NCBI GenBank assembly: GCA_021014325.1
Contig: CM037476.1
Coordinates: forward strand, 12,312,827 to 12,376,826
Reading direction: 5' to 3'
DNA from: Plazaster borealis
Lineage: Eukaryota > Echinodermata > Asteroidea > Forcipulatida > Labidiasteridae
Length of the DNA: 64,000 nt
Shown: positions 44,071-56,757 of the stretch, piece by piece
Position numbering within the stretch: the stretch's first letter is position 1
How the letters are laid out: each line of letters opens with the position of its first letter
Translations under genes and position numbers: made by a program
Notes under the pieces: generated by a model
Told to the model about the DNA's origin: nothing
Databases searched by the model: none
Seen by the model: only the letters and a program-made list of their open reading frames with translations

Positions 44071-45787
44071 GTAAGACAATGACAGAGGGGGGCAACATCA
44101 TCAACAGTTGGAAAGATCTAATGAATCAGGGTTTCGTCTTAAATTGAACTATCCAAATTTAAAGGGATTGTTTCTGTTTGGTGATTGGAACCCACTGTTT
44201 GTTTCAATCCTATATGGTTGTAGATATATCATAAAACTAACCTGTGAAAATTTAATTTCAAAAGGTGGTACTGGTAATGTTTTTGAGATATTGCCGAAAA
44301 TCTGGATCGGTTATGTCCATGCAGGAAGAATAATCTGCAATTGGAATACACAATCTGAGAAATTACTGTCAGTTACGCTTCTCAGATTCAAATTTTTGGG
44401 GGATAAAGAGTGATATCTTTTTCCATAACCGTAGTACTTCTAGGTAAAAAGTTTTTTAAAATGCTTTATACTTATCCAAAGCTGCTGTACTTCTTGACAA
44501 GTTCGTGTTTATTGCCATTCATTTTCAGAGTCATTACCAAACGTATACAGACCCGTTAAGGCCCTAAGAGGCATTAACAAGTGTTAAATTCAGTTATTAG
44601 AGTTCTTTTAAAAAAATGGATGAAGCGTGTAGTTAATTTTCCTATCAGCTTGTTTAAAGGAATTACGCTGTGTGGCAAAAAGTATAAAGTGTGAGCGGGT
44701 ATTCTGCCGTGCTTTATTCACTTATTTTTGTTAAATTTTGTTAAAGGTAGCATTAAAAGGGTCTTTAAAAGTCTTAAAATTGACTTTTGTGCAGATACCC
44801 TGTGAATGGCACCAGATTTGTGAAATGGTATGGGTTGTCTCAACTCACAAGAACTGTTTAAACAAAATTAGGAATAAGGTTTTATTTTATTGCATCAAAA
44901 CAAAAAGAACTCATCAAAATGATTCAACAAATTTCAAAACAAGTTGCATTTCATCATTTAGATTTGAAGGAAGAAATAAGAAATTGCTTTGCAATTCTTG
45001 ACCGGGTTAAACTTGTGCAGTTGAAAGTAAGAAACTTTGGGAACTAAACGTTTTTACAATCCCGCAGTCACAAGTCAAAACTAACTTTTCAAACTAGCTT
45101 TTCTGGAAACTAGATTTTTGTTCATAAACAAACTTGTATAAATTCCCAGGGCTACATGTAAACTGTCTTTTTAATTATTACATCGTGATCGTATATGTCT
45201 GTAAATCTGTAAAACAAATATTTTGGTTAACCATTGTTAAACAGAATACATTGATTATCAATATATTTTGAAATACATAAACACATGTATTGTATAAAAC
45301 AAATAGTTTGAAAAACAAAACCAAAACCAAAATTACCCAGTAGTTTTTACATACTATATAGGAAGAGGTAAACAATACTAATTAATTTTTATAGAAAGTA
45401 AAAATCCTTCCAAGCCCATACATTAGCCTTCACTTTGAAAGTTCTGCTCATGAAGTATTCAGAGCTGTCAAAAGAACATCTGTCATGAGAAATAAACACA
45501 AGAAGTTTTATTTGGTAGCAAAATATCGATTCTTTGTTTCCAGCAAACGGTTTTGGTGTGCATTTCACTTTTCCTTCCTTCAGTCTGAAGTGAGGAAGTG
45601 GTATGTCCGAGTATTATTTATTAAATCAGTTTTTGTTTTGTCATGGTGGACAGCACTAGCAGTTGATTTCACCAAGCTGTAAGATTAGTTTTTTTGGACG
45701 AAGAAGAGTAATTCTTCATTACATTGTGCCGGAGTGAGGATGTGTTCTAAGCAAAGATGAGTTTGGTGAAATCATCTGCATGGGGCT

Positions 45788-45925
45788 GCAGGTGTGGAAT
45801 TGCCCTAGTCTTGGCCTTGGTGTCCCTTCAAAAGTTTCCTGTAGACTTTAAAGATTTCCAATGGAAGTGCCCTCTTGCAAAATGAAAATGGCCTTACCCT
45901 CTCAAAGATGAAATTCCATGCCCCT
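45788..45925 (-). mobile_element. Family D element
   Basis: GCAGGTGTGGAATTGCCC, TAGTCTTGGCCTTGGTGTCC, GGAAGTGCCCTCTTGC and TACCCTCTCAAAGATG. A second partial copy (GTCATTGCCTTGGTG) follows to about 46000. Confidence 0.7.
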
Positions 45926-47043
45926 GGTCATTGCCTTGGTGTGCCCTAAAATATTCCTGTAGAAAATAAAATTTCCCGCATAGAGGTCCTTTGCCAAGGA
46001 GATTTGTAGTGAACGGTTGAATTTGCTAGACACATATGTATGGTATAACAAGGTTGTATAAATGTGGGTTAATTAATGTTGTGACCTTGCATGCATTGTA
46101 GGGCAAGGTTTCTATTTTCCCCCCAAGAGAGAGAATGTGGTTCAATGGAGATCAAACATGTTTCTCTTTAAAAGTAAACTGGAGTTAGTGCAACATGAGC
46201 ATTATGCCTGACTGTTGTTTAAATTGACAATTCACCCATTCAAGGAAGATATCATTATATCGAGTCATTAGATTTGCATGTTTTCCGCCGCTTTGTCAAG
46301 TGCCACATCTTACCAGTGTTATTTTTTTTTTGTCATATCATGTTCTTCTTGAATCTTTCCGGAATTTGGGTTAACCCAGTAGTTGTCAACTTTCTAGTCA
46401 TCAAATCTGAGTAACTTTGCAGAGTTCAGTCTGTATTCTGAGAAAACAGTGCATTTGGTTAAACAAGTACAAAGGTTTTTGAGTGAACAGGATGGCAGTT
46501 GATCAGAAACCACGAGGATATCCTGGTTTCCTGTTTATTACACAATCATTAATAAAGTCAATTCCTGTGGACTGACAGTGACAACACCACAAACCTTTCA
46601 GCCCAATATTGGCTTTATGTTTGTGATCAGTTGGCTCCGCACCAATAGACAATCCCCTGATTGCGTTAGTTGTGTACTGTCAGGTTATTTCCCTCCTTGG
46701 AAATGGTAAAATGTCATTGTTTTTGTGAAGGAAAAAGAAAAAGCAGCAAAATTATTACGTCAACAGTGCTGTCACTTTGTACGCAGTTTATTGAACATGG
46801 TACGTTGATTTGAGACCTTTTGGTGTATATTGTGTCGGGGGAAAACATAACAAAGAAACTTTATATTGTATTATTCATCCCTTGAATTATTTTTGTCTGG
46901 GAATGAGCGATCAGCTGTTGAGGAAGTGGTGTTAGGTTTTCATCAGATAGTAGTCCTTATGATTGTGAAGGTAGTTAGGATCCACAAGCATCAGAGAGGT
47001 TAAAGAGTTGTGTAACAAAACATACAAGCCTTGGCAGCGTGTG

Positions 47044-47243
47044 CCCTCGGCAGTGGTCCGCTGGCCAAATGCTTGTTAAAAACAACTAAGGACCAGTCAT
47101 AAGTTCTCTTGAGGTGGTCTGGCTGGCTTGTCTAGTATTGAAAAGCATCCCTATTTCATATGAAGTATGGACGGGTGAAAAAGCTGACGGACTGGCCCCG
47201 CTGACTGGTCACTAGTCACTAAAGAAATTAGGGGAAACCCTGC
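47044..47243 (+). mobile_element. Family C element (first of a tandem pair)
   Basis: CAGTGGTCCGCTGGCCAAATG, AAGGACCAGTCATAAGTTCT and GCATCCCTATTTCATATGAA to AGGGGAAACCCTG. Confidence 0.7.
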
Positions 47244-47246
47244 TGC

Positions 47247-47452
47247 AGCATTCTCCCTTAGTCAAATGCCAGTTAAAACACCTGAGGACCAGTCAAAATT
47301 CTCTCCAAGTGGTGTGGCCGGCTAGTTCAGTGTTTAAAAGCATCCCTATTTATTACGAAGTATGAACTAGTGAAAAAATTGGCGGACTCGTGAAATGAAA
47401 AGCTTACTGGTCCCGCTAGCTCATCACTGAAAAGGTTCAGGGCAAACCCTGC
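47247..47452 (+). mobile_element. Family C element (second of a tandem pair)
   Basis: CAGCATTCTCCCTTAGTCAA to GGTTCAGGGCAAACCCTG, four bases after the first copy and in the same orientation. The pair could reflect a duplication or two insertions at a preferred site. Confidence 0.7.
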
Positions 47453-47962
47453 GCTGGGATTTCACTGCCGGGGTCTTTGTCTCCGTTTGCCCAGATTGCC
47501 TATTGCCGTGGATCCCTTTTATAAAAGTTTCCTTAAAGTGCCCTTTCTCTGAGTGCCTATCAGGAATGGGATTACAGTTCCACTAATGACAACATTTGAG
47601 TAGGGCGCCCTCTGCTGGAGATCAAAAGAAGGTTACTCTTTGGCCCACTCTGCGCGTCAAGCGTAACATGTAGATGTGCGTTACTAAATTGTTTCATCAT
47701 CATTTCAACTCTGAGATGGAGGCATCGTCCATTTGTTTGGTTGGTTGAGTTTTGGTCTTTTAACCTTTCGCTCCAAACATGAGAGCACCTCGAGATTGTT
47801 TTCTTTAGAATATGGTTTTGAATTAAATGCACTCTTCTTCCCAAAATCTGCATTGTCCTTAGATTAATGCTGTACACGGGTTGTGTACAAATTATCAGCT
47901 AGTTGACATTTTCAATCCATGTAATTAAACATATGTATGTATCCCCATGTAGGTGTAACATG

Positions 47963-48265
47963 ATTCTCCCCATATGCACAAGCTAGCATATCGGGCCGAT
48001 ACGTGTGATTTGCGTGCCGATACATGCAAATTACGGACGATGCAACTTTTTTTTATTTTGTATTATTTTTTTCCACAAAAAACATCAAGAGAAAACCATG
48101 AATGCTCCAGATTGCACAGTAGGGCTTTTAAAACCAAGATAAACACCCAGTAGAAAAACATTCTGAAGATCTTGTTTCAATTCAGCGTGCTTCGGCAAAA
48201 CTTCAGAAAATTTAGGTCCAGAATGCCCTGCACAGTTTATTGAAAAAAACCGGGGGAGAACCCTG
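47963..48265 (+). mobile_element. Family E element, full copy
   Basis: ATTCTCCCCATATGCACAAG, ATCGGGCCGATACGTGTGAT, TTGCGTGCCGATACATG, GAATGCTCCAGATTGCACAG, GTGCTTCGGC and GGGGGAGAACCCTGG. The ends share an inverted (G)TTCTCCCC. About 303 bp, no coding capacity. Confidence 0.75.
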
Positions 48266-48363
48266 GTGTAAGATTGTTTACAAGTGGGATGTACAATTGT
48301 GGTTGGATTGTTGTCATTTTGAGGTCAGCTATTGTCTGGTGTTAGATCAGAGGACAATTACTG

Positions 48364-48380
48364 CGGGGGGGGGGGGGGAG
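48364..48380. repeat. Poly-G tract
   Basis: A G homopolymer of about 15 bases. Similar tracts occur at 54043-54058 and 63899-63911, and poly-C at 60985-60995. Sequencing length errors are likely. Confidence 0.8.
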
Positions 48381-48525
48381 GCTCATCCATCCATTGTCCC
48401 ACTGGGCAGCCTCATTGTTGTGGCACACTGGTTATTTGTTGGTCCCTTTAACGCTACTGTTCCCCCCTCCCCCAATGCCTTGAAGTAGTGAGCCAGGTTC
48501 TGACATTTTGGCCCCTTGTTCAGCC

Positions 48526-48738
48526 AGCATTCTCCCTTTAACAGTGGCGGCTGTCCGAGAACACCAGAGGACCAGTCAAACTTCACTCACATTGCTCCGG
48601 CTGGCAAGTTCAGTGTTATAAAGTATCTCTGTTTCATTTGAAATAATGGACTAGTGAAAAAGCTGGTTGACTAGTGAAATGACAAGCTAGCTGGTCCTGC
48701 TGGCCAACCACTAAAAAAGTTAAGAGCAAACCCTGTTG
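48526..48738 (+). mobile_element. Family C element, 70 bp before sestrin exon 48809
   Basis: AGCATTCTCCCTTTAACAGTGG to AAGTTAAGAGCAAACCCTG. The exon's acceptor follows soon after in unique sequence, so the insertion sits just outside the splice signals. Confidence 0.75.
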
Positions 48739-48808
48739 TTGCCAAAAAGTAACCTCATAATTTTGTTTTCATTTTCTTAAAATCTACTTGTGTTTTATTT
48801 TTCTCCAG

Positions 48809-48874
48809 GAAAAAGGAGTGAAGGTGCCAAGGCAATGCGCTAACGGGCCGAGTGGGTTTATCAGACGGTCAGAG
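48809..48874 (+). CDS. SESN: Sestrin exon, shared junction exon (22 residues)
   Basis: Acceptor ttttctccag and donor gtgagt frame a 66 bp phase-0 exon reading EKGVKVPRQCANGPSGFIRR plus SE. It corresponds to the SESN1 block [22 protein letters not shown], which in vertebrates also starts right at the point where alternative first exons join. It can receive either 24606 or 44070 without a frame change. Confidence 0.88.
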
Positions 48875-49460
48875 GTGAGTCAACCAACCATAAAATTCCT
48901 GTGGTTTTTGTTTCAAATATTTTACTTTGAAGTTTATTTTATTTTATTTTATTTTATTTTATACAACATCCAACAGCGCAAGCGCCAATTACAGGACGGA
49001 TAAAAATATGTTGATGTATTTGGTGGTTCTTTGCCAAATCAACCACTCTTAGCAAGGTGCCACTTACGGAAACCATTATCGGAGTCACTCAAACAAGTCC
49101 AGACACTATGTTGTTCCCCTATTTCTGTCTAATATTTTGTTTTTTCCCCTGTTTACATCGCCGTAAAATTTCATTGGGTTCGATGGAATGTTGATGCTAC
49201 AAACTTGTTGCACATGTACTACAAATGTTTTTGTCAAAGTTGAGTCATTGCATTCTCAAGATGATTGTGAAGATCTTCGACGACTTATTATGTGATGACA
49301 CGCTGGAAGTAAAGCATGTGAGCGAGAGAGTACTCACTTACATGTACAGTTAAGTTGACTTTCGAACTTTTAGAAAAAGGTGGCTACATTTCTGACTTGA
49401 GTATTCCAAACTTGAGGACAAAAAATGAAGTAAAATTTCTGATTGGTGTGAAAGCACTGT

Positions 49461-49654
49461 TCAGTGTCGCCCTTACAGTGGTTTGCTGGCCAAAGGCCAT
49501 TCAAACTACCGGAGGACCAGTCAAAAATTCTCTCCAAGTGGTCCGGGTTGGCTAGTTCAGTGTTGAAAAGCATCCCTATTTATGGACAAGTGCAAAAGCT
49601 GATGGACTAGTGAAACGACAAGCTCACTAGTCCCGAGTGAAGGGAAAACCCTAC
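49461..49654 (+). mobile_element. Family C element
   Basis: CAGTGTCGCCCTTACAGTGG to GTGAAGGGAAAACCCTACTG, shortened near the right end. Confidence 0.65.
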
Positions 49655-50304
49655 TGTCATGTTTTAAAATTGATGTTCATTACTCTCTCTTAAAGTTTTC
49701 ATTATTATGTTTACGATGTACTTCATGAGTTGCTTTGTTAACCACAACATTTGTAATGTTTTAGGTCTTTTGTTTAATTCCTACCTCCATGGTTTTACCA
49801 TGTCGATGTACCATGCCTTTACCATGTCGATGTACCATGCCTGTAAATGGTTTGTGTACGTAGGCTAACCCCTCATCATTATCTGTACCAGTCCTGGTTG
49901 ACTCTAAGGATTAATTGTTCATTCAGGAATCAAACATTGTTTGGAGATTACTTAATCAAACCCTAATCCCTGAAACCTGTCAATATTTGTACAGCTTTTT
50001 TTTATAAGTGAAGGAAGATCAACACACCTTGATTTTCAAAGTTTTGGCCTCACCCTGGGAAGAGTGAACGAAATCAAAGGAGACAAATTACTTGTCGGTG
50101 AAAAGAACTTAATGAAATTAACTTTATTAATTCAAACAAGATCTTGGGAGTTAATGAAGCCTTGCATATATCAAGAATTTATTGATTAACTAAAAGTTAT
50201 TCACTGAGCACACAAGGCTAAAAAAGACAAGCATCAGAGAATAATTACTGTCCATGAATTTATAAATTTGCAATTTTTTTTTTGAATGCAGCTTCACAGT
50301 TTAA

Positions 50305-50671
50305 AGGTATTGTACACGTTTGGTAATGACTCAAAACAAACATTTAGCATAAAAACTTACTTGGTAACAAGCAACGGAGAGCTGTTGATAGTATAAAACA
50401 TTGTAGGAAACGACTCCCTCTGAAGTAACGTAGTTTTTGAGAAAGAGGTAATTTCTCACTAAAATAATAAAACATCTTGCAAGAAGATTTTATTCCTATC
50501 TGAAAGCACACAAATTTGTACAACAAGGGTGTTTTTTCTTTCATTATTTTCTTGCAACTTCTGATGACCAATTGAGCCCAAATTTTCACAGGCTTGTTAT
50601 TTTATGCATATGTTGGGATACACCAAGTGAGAACACTGGTCTTTGACAATTTCCAAACGTGTTCAGTGCCT
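50305..50671. mobile_element. Family B piggyBac-like MITE, copy B5 (both TTAA kept)
   Basis: 367 bp flanked by TTAA 50301-50304 and 50672-50675. Ends AGGTATTGTACACGTTTGG and CCAAACGTGTTCAGTGCCT. Reverse in internal orientation to B2-B4. The clearest example of the family's target duplication besides B1. Confidence 0.88.
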
Positions 50672-51350
50672 TTAATATTAAGAACAGCATATCAACACTT
50701 TGAAAAGAAAGGTGTCTCATCAAACGGCATTCCTTTCACTATACTTTACAATTAGTCATTTGTAAATCAGCTGTTGCCGCAGTTTCAGAACCTCAGGAGA
50801 CTTTCTTAAAGAATTTCCTGGAACACTTTGCAGAATTCCTTTCTTTTTAAAATGAGAAACATGCCAGCGTGTGTCAGCTGGAAAGTGAGACTCAAATGTA
50901 TTTTTTTACATGCGCACCAGCTTTAAAGTGGATGATTCAACGTGCGGTTTGTACAGAGGGTTTTCCGAGCCTTTGTTGGAGAGTTCATTGTGAGTCTATT
51001 CTTGGTGGTTGGGCTGGATCCAGAATTTACGGTGTGTACGCATGTATGACACACACACAAACATCACGCCACCCAGCTCCATGCAAATAGGCTAATCATT
51101 GACATCAAGGGGTCATCATCTGACATTGTACCTGTAAGTCAGCGCTGGTAACAATATTTAAATCACATGGCAGTGGTTCACTCATTGTGTTGTTTCTACT
51201 TCAGCTGTGTTTTCGAGTTGAGAAGCTTTTTTTTGGTGTTAAATAATAGATCCATATACATGCATGATCTGTAAGGGGTGGTCTGAACTAGAAGATTTTT
51301 GTGTACGTGCGTTGAATCACGTGTTTCATCAATTGTGTTCCAACCTTTAA

Positions 51351-51690
51351 AGGTATTGTACAGGATTGGTAGAGCTGACAAAATAGCCATGAACAGCGTT
51401 CATGTTTTGTGTGATCAGCCATTTATATGAAATAACAAACCTGTTAAAATTTGGGCTTAATCCGCTGCGTGGGTCGGGAGAAAATAATGAAAAACCATGT
51501 AAACACATTGTCCTTAATTATGGTTGTTAACAAAAATCAGCTGTTGCGTGTTTTTTGTTTTGTTTAGGTTTTCAGATAAATTTTTCTCAAATGACTTCAT
51601 TTCAGAGTGATATTGCACAGGAAAAAAAAAATGGTTCTACTTGTAGTATAAACTTCATTATCAGTAAGCTTTCAGACTAAAATTAAACAA
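51351..51690. mobile_element. Element related to family B (left end only clear)
   Basis: TTAA 51347-51350 is followed by AGGTATTGTACAGGATTGG, then AAATAACAAACCTGTTAAAA and TTTGGGCTTAATCCG as in the B interior, but the rest (AATCAGCTGTTGCGTG, GATATTGCACAGGAAAA) diverges. The right end is not found. Confidence 0.5.
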
Positions 51691-51815
51691 TGAGTTTTTT
51701 TATCCCTGACCAATGCTGTATAATAACTTTAAGAATAAGAGTAGAGGACGTGGTAATGATTTATCTTATACCATGTATCTCACAGAGGCAACAAAGTCAG
51801 TTGCCAATTTTCCCC

Positions 51816-51985
51816 TTGCCTCCATGGATACTTCATGGAGGCAACAGAGGCAAATGCCTCCATGCCCCTGGTCATTGCCTCGATGCCCCTTCAAATGTTT
51901 GTAGAAATTGCTGATAGAAGTGCCCTTTTCTAAGGAAGTACTGCCTTAACTGCCTTGCCCTTACAAGAACGAAGTATTTGGCCTT
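51816..51985 (-). mobile_element. Family D element (diverged)
   Basis: GGATACTTCATGGAGGCAAC, CCTCCATGCCCCTGGTCATT, GATGCCCCTTCAAATG, GAAGTGCCCTTTTCTAAGG and TTGCCCTTACAAG. Confidence 0.6.
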
Positions 51986-52506
51986 TTAATTGTCATGTAA
52001 ATGTCGTTTACAAAATTTAAAAGAGGCAGCTCATTAAAAGTAGGTAAAACACTTTTTACAGTAAATAACCTTTATGATGTAACAGCGTGAAAAGACCAAA
52101 TTATTCATTTTCCCCCTTATTTTCAACAAGTGTTACTTTTGTTGCACACTTAGTAGTCGTAGTTGGGGGTAACAACTTTGTTCACATCATTGGTAACAAA
52201 TTGTTATCGGACTATTATCATTTGAATAGCCCTCACTGCACCATAGGCTGATAAGTAAACCAGAAGGTCATTGTATTCTAATTGCGCAAATGTGTCAAAA
52301 TAAAAAAAGAAGGGGGGAAATTGGACCTTAGATGTGTGTTGCAACAAAACCAATAACATGCTAATTCTGTGGGTGTGTTTGGGGGTTGGTGTCCTGTGAC
52401 AGTGCAGTTTACAAGGTCGCACACTGGGCTAAAGTGGGTTGTTTTGAAATATCAGTGGGTGCTTGCCCAATCGTCTTTTGAAATGTGCATTTCACACTTC
52501 TGACCT

Positions 52507-52699
52507 GGCCCCAATTTCATAGAGCTGCTTAAGCACAAAAAGTAGCTAAGCACAGCAAAATTGTGCTTACCAGAATAAGGTTACCAGCCAAACTACCATG
52601 TCACATGTACAATTTGTGACTGGTATCCTGCTCATTTCTGCTAAGCAGAAAATTTTAAAGCAATATTTTCTGCTTAAGCAGCTCTATGAAATTGGGCCC
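52507..52699. mobile_element. Family A copy A5 (intact reference copy)
   Basis: CCCCAATTTCATAGAGCTGC to GCAGCTCTATGAAATTGGGC, about 193 bp, with long well-matched inverted ends (about 26 bp). It serves as the empty-site comparison for the split copy at 2166-2740. Confidence 0.85.
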
Positions 52700-53212
52700 T
52701 GTATGGAATCATTATCAGACTCAGAGCATTGTTTGAGTGGAACAAGTTTTGCGTGTAGATAAATTTAATGACAAAATGATCAATCAGAAGTCTGTAGGCT
52801 CGCCTTACATGTGTTGCACGTACGCAAAGTAGGATATGATGACAATGGGTTTTTGATGAATACATTTACTCAAAGCAGTACTAAGCGTCATCTGGACCAC
52901 ATCTAAGCACACACAGTAACACACAAAAAAGCTAGGATGCAGTAACATACAATTTTGCAAACCTGCTTCAGCTAATCAAGGTTTTTTTTCCCCGTGCTTA
53001 GCAAATTTATGTTTTTTTTGTGTAGCGGCGCTATCAAACTGGCATGGAGAGTTTTGCAAGAACGCTTCTAAACACACACTTGACATGCACCTAAGATAGT
53101 AATTTTTCTTGAAGGGAATGCCAAAGTTGTATAGCTCAATAATAATAGTCAGAAACAACTGCAACGGAAAATGAAAGTTGGGGCTCTGCAAAACATAACT
53201 GCAACTCACCTT

Positions 53213-53418
53213 GGCCCAATTTCATAGAGCTGCTTTTAAGCCAAAAAGTAGCTAAGCACAACAACACTTACGCTTACCAAAAAAAAATGACCAGCCAAAC
53301 TGCCATGCCACATGTACAACTTGTGACTGGTCCCCTGCCTATTTTGGCTAAGAAGAAAAAAAAATTAAGTTCTCAATATTTTATGCTTAATATTAAGCAG
53401 CTCTATGAAATTGGGCCC
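53213..53418. mobile_element. Family A copy A6
   Basis: GGCCCAATTTCATAGAGCTG to CAGCTCTATGAAATTGGGCC, 206 bp, 510 bp after A5 in the same orientation. Confidence 0.83.
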
Positions 53419-55429
53419 TTATTTATAACTCATCATTTAAATAAAGACGCTGGTGCCCAGATTGTCCATCCAGCTTGTCAGATGTCAATCATTACCTGCC
53501 AGCCTAACTCTCTCAGTCTCTGTCAAGCAGGGAGGCTCCCTATGCATATTATTCGCACTGCAATTGTACACACACCCTCTGCTCTGTGGTAATTTTCCAT
53601 GACGTTTCCACTGAGGGGAGCACAGCCCAGGGACCGTACTGACCTTTGTGCAGTCATTGTTCGGTGTGTACACACACATGCTGTGTATGATATCCACACT
53701 AAAACGTGACTGATGATGAAGTGATCTTTCTTCAAATTGTTTTGCATGTTGCACAACCCAGAATAATTAGTTTTTCCTGCAGGGTACATGTAGATTGAAT
53801 TTATAAATTGATTTTTCTTTTGGGCAGTTTGTGTAATGAGGTTTTTTTTCTGTTTGAAGGGAACTGCTCGTTGTTTGTTTGCGGTTTTGGTCATGTTCAG
53901 ACTTGTGTGTTTTGTTTGCTTCAGGATCAATGCAATAGTAGTTGCGATGATAAGTTTGAAGGTGGTAGATTTACTGTTTATACCTCCATGATTAAACAGT
54001 CGCTCCTATTGATTAAAACCAACCCAGCGGCAGACTCAAAAGGTGGGGGGGGGGGGGGTAATCTCTTTTATTTGGTGATAGGAGAGTTGCCTGTTTCATT
54101 TCAATAGACGATGTGACCTGTGACATCACATGTTTACAAAAGAGCCACCAAGCCTGGACTTCCTGCAGGCACGATTTGTACATAAAAACTTAATTTTATG
54201 CAGATTGCACTGTCTAGTAATTCTTATCAACTTCTGATATGATGAAAGGGGGCACATCTCAAAACTTGTTCAGCTGTTACTTTTAAAACTCTTGGATTTA
54301 AAAATGTGGAAATTATGACACAAAATGTAAACTTTCCCAAAGGTCACATGGTCTATATATGCACCCTGCTGAATATTTCTGACCATTGCCCAATCAAAAA
54401 GACTGACTGGGAATGTCATTCCAGAAGAGGTATTGCCACTGTATTTTTTTTAGGTCAACAAAATTAGGAGCAGTGGTACATTGTGACCATATGTGTCTAA
54501 GAAAAGACCGCCTGCTTCAGTCATTTGGACCACCTGGAGAATTATCCAACTAGTTTCAAATGTTCTCAAGTGGCATTTAGCCAAAAGAGCGCTGTTAAAG
54601 GAGAACACTGGATGAGCAAACCTGAAAACCCCAAAATACAAGATACGTGAAGACGGACAGAGTATACTGTTTGAAACGTCGAGACCACACCGGCTCTTTT
54701 CAGAGCCAACACTCCTCCCAAAAGAGATTTACACATGGTTGTACCACAAGTTTACTAGTTACTTTTTATTTTCCACACCTCGCAAAGCTTCAAACATCAC
54801 TTGCAAGATTAGATACTTTGTACTTTAAACATTGATGCACAATACACTGTACGTGCACATTATTGAAGATTAAACTTCAATCAATATTTTTTTTATTTTT
54901 CAGTCTGGGTATAATCCCTTTTACTTTTAACAAGTGAGACACCCCCTCGGGCTGTATTGATTTGTGTGTATCCCGATCGTCTCAGACGTGTACACAGACT
55001 ACCTGAAAGCTTTTACCGCAAATATCAAAGTTTGTCCGTGTACAACACACCTACAGATTGCAGTTTCCAATTTAGTCTTTGAAAACAATTACTATTAAGT
55101 GTCGTGCAGGGAGTAAACCCTAACCATCCCCAACCCATCAAATCTGCATGTTTTGTTTTCGTTGAACCGACTTCTACAGTTTGTATTTTGATTGATTTAC
55201 ATGGGGGTCAGTTAGGGTTAGGCATACCGTTATCAGATATCAGCAGATAGGGAGTTGATTTTCAATGTGGTGTTGGATTTTGTTGGAGCGAGGAAGGATC
55301 AGAGTAGATCACTCTAAAGTAGTCAGGGTTTTGAATGAATTTTTACGAGTGACTGTAATCATGGACAGGGAAATCTTGAGAACCAACTTGATTTTCTTCT
55401 TGTCAAAACAATGTCTATTGTACACAAAG

Positions 55430-55525
55430 CAAACTGAGGCTGAGTTGACAATAGACTGGCCCCTTGTTTGTTATTTGCAAAAGCTCTCTAAGAGTGCACA
55501 CAGGGAGCATGACCAAGATGGCGGC
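55430..55525 (+). mobile_element. Family G dispersed repeat, copy
   Basis: AAAGCAAACTGAGGCTGAG, CAATAGACTGGCCCCTTG and AGCATGACCAAGATGGCGGC. The middle link is CAAAAGCTCTCTAAGAGTGC. The open frame 55265-55642 runs across it and is therefore not credited. Confidence 0.55.
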
Positions 55526-56640
55526 GGAGTGTGCTGTTACCAAAAAGAAGTCGCTGTACTTCGGAAAGAAACTCAAATTGGTTTTCAATTCTTCATTTCA
55601 AGATCTGGCGAGGAAAGCATTATTGATCCAAGATGTGTTTAAAGATTGAAGCAATGACGTGCAACTGTACAAGTCTCTGGATCTGCTGGTACAGATGTGT
55701 AGATAAACCTTTTTGAGAGTTTGTTTTCGTTTGATAGATAACCTCCCAAAAACTAGTTCACGATGTCAAAGCTAATCTGAGGGTTGATCAAGTCAGCATT
55801 GGGAAAATAAAAAAACCAGTTTGCAGGAGTTATGCTTTAAAGCTGAAAAAGAAACGTGTGACGTACAGAACGGATTAACAGCTCCAAGTAGGATTGAGGT
55901 CATCTCTTCTCGTTAACTAATTGCCTGCTTTGTTTTAATTACTTCCTCATGCCTTCATACCTTCTCAGTGTTGTTGATACATGTGGGGGTGGGGGAGGGG
56001 GGAACTCTCGCAATCCTAATCTTCACTAGACACCCCCACAGGCCACAATGCTCTACTTAATAACCTAAAAAAACCATCACAAGAGGTTTAGCTGAATGTA
56101 TGTATTCACTCTCTACTTATCATTCCATTTGCACACTGACGTATGTTGCAATTACTGGTGAATGCTGTACAAGCAGCTTTCAAGAGTCCCCCCATGGTTG
56201 GGTCGTGTTTTCATAGCCTCCACTATGTGAACTGGAGCATGGGATATCTGCTATAAACGGGGCCTGGCGGGCATTGCTCCACAGCGGTGTGCCATTACGA
56301 TTCCTGTGATGATAAGTGGCTGTAGTGATCTTTAATTCATTGGCCTGTTTTTATTGAGGGGAGGTGACCGTTTTGTACGTCACCTGTAATTTCACTTAAT
56401 ATACACATACACAAGTCGGGCTGAAAAGCTGTGGTCTTTTGTTGTGCTGCCCTCTATGGGGGTGGCTTGCCTTCCAGGCAACCTTGCCCTTTGCGAGAGA
56501 GAGAGAGAGTTTCTCAAAGGATCGATTCCACCGAGCACTGTGGTGTGACGTCACATTATTAAGATGGATTCAGTGTCTCATGTATCTTTAAAGATCCATC
56601 TTCTTAGCTCTTTGATGAAATTGTTGTGCCCTGTCCTGAT

Positions 56641-56757
56641 GCCCAGGCCTCAATGCTTCACGGAAGCAATGGAGGCATTTGCCTCAAGGTGCGTGCCCTT
56701 TGAGGTGTTCAAGTAGAAAACTGCCTTGTGCTGACAAGAGCGGGGTACCAGGCCTGT
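56641..56757 (-). mobile_element. Family D element (shortened)
   Basis: CCCAGGCCTCAATGCTTC, GCAATGGAGGCATTTGCCTC and GGGTACCAGGCCTGTG, with terminal AGGCCT motifs at both ends. Confidence 0.5.

Noticed and set aside
55265..55642. 125-codon + strand frame
   Set aside because: Crosses a family G repeat and has no similarity I recognise; a competing frame 55464-55649 is open over the same bases.
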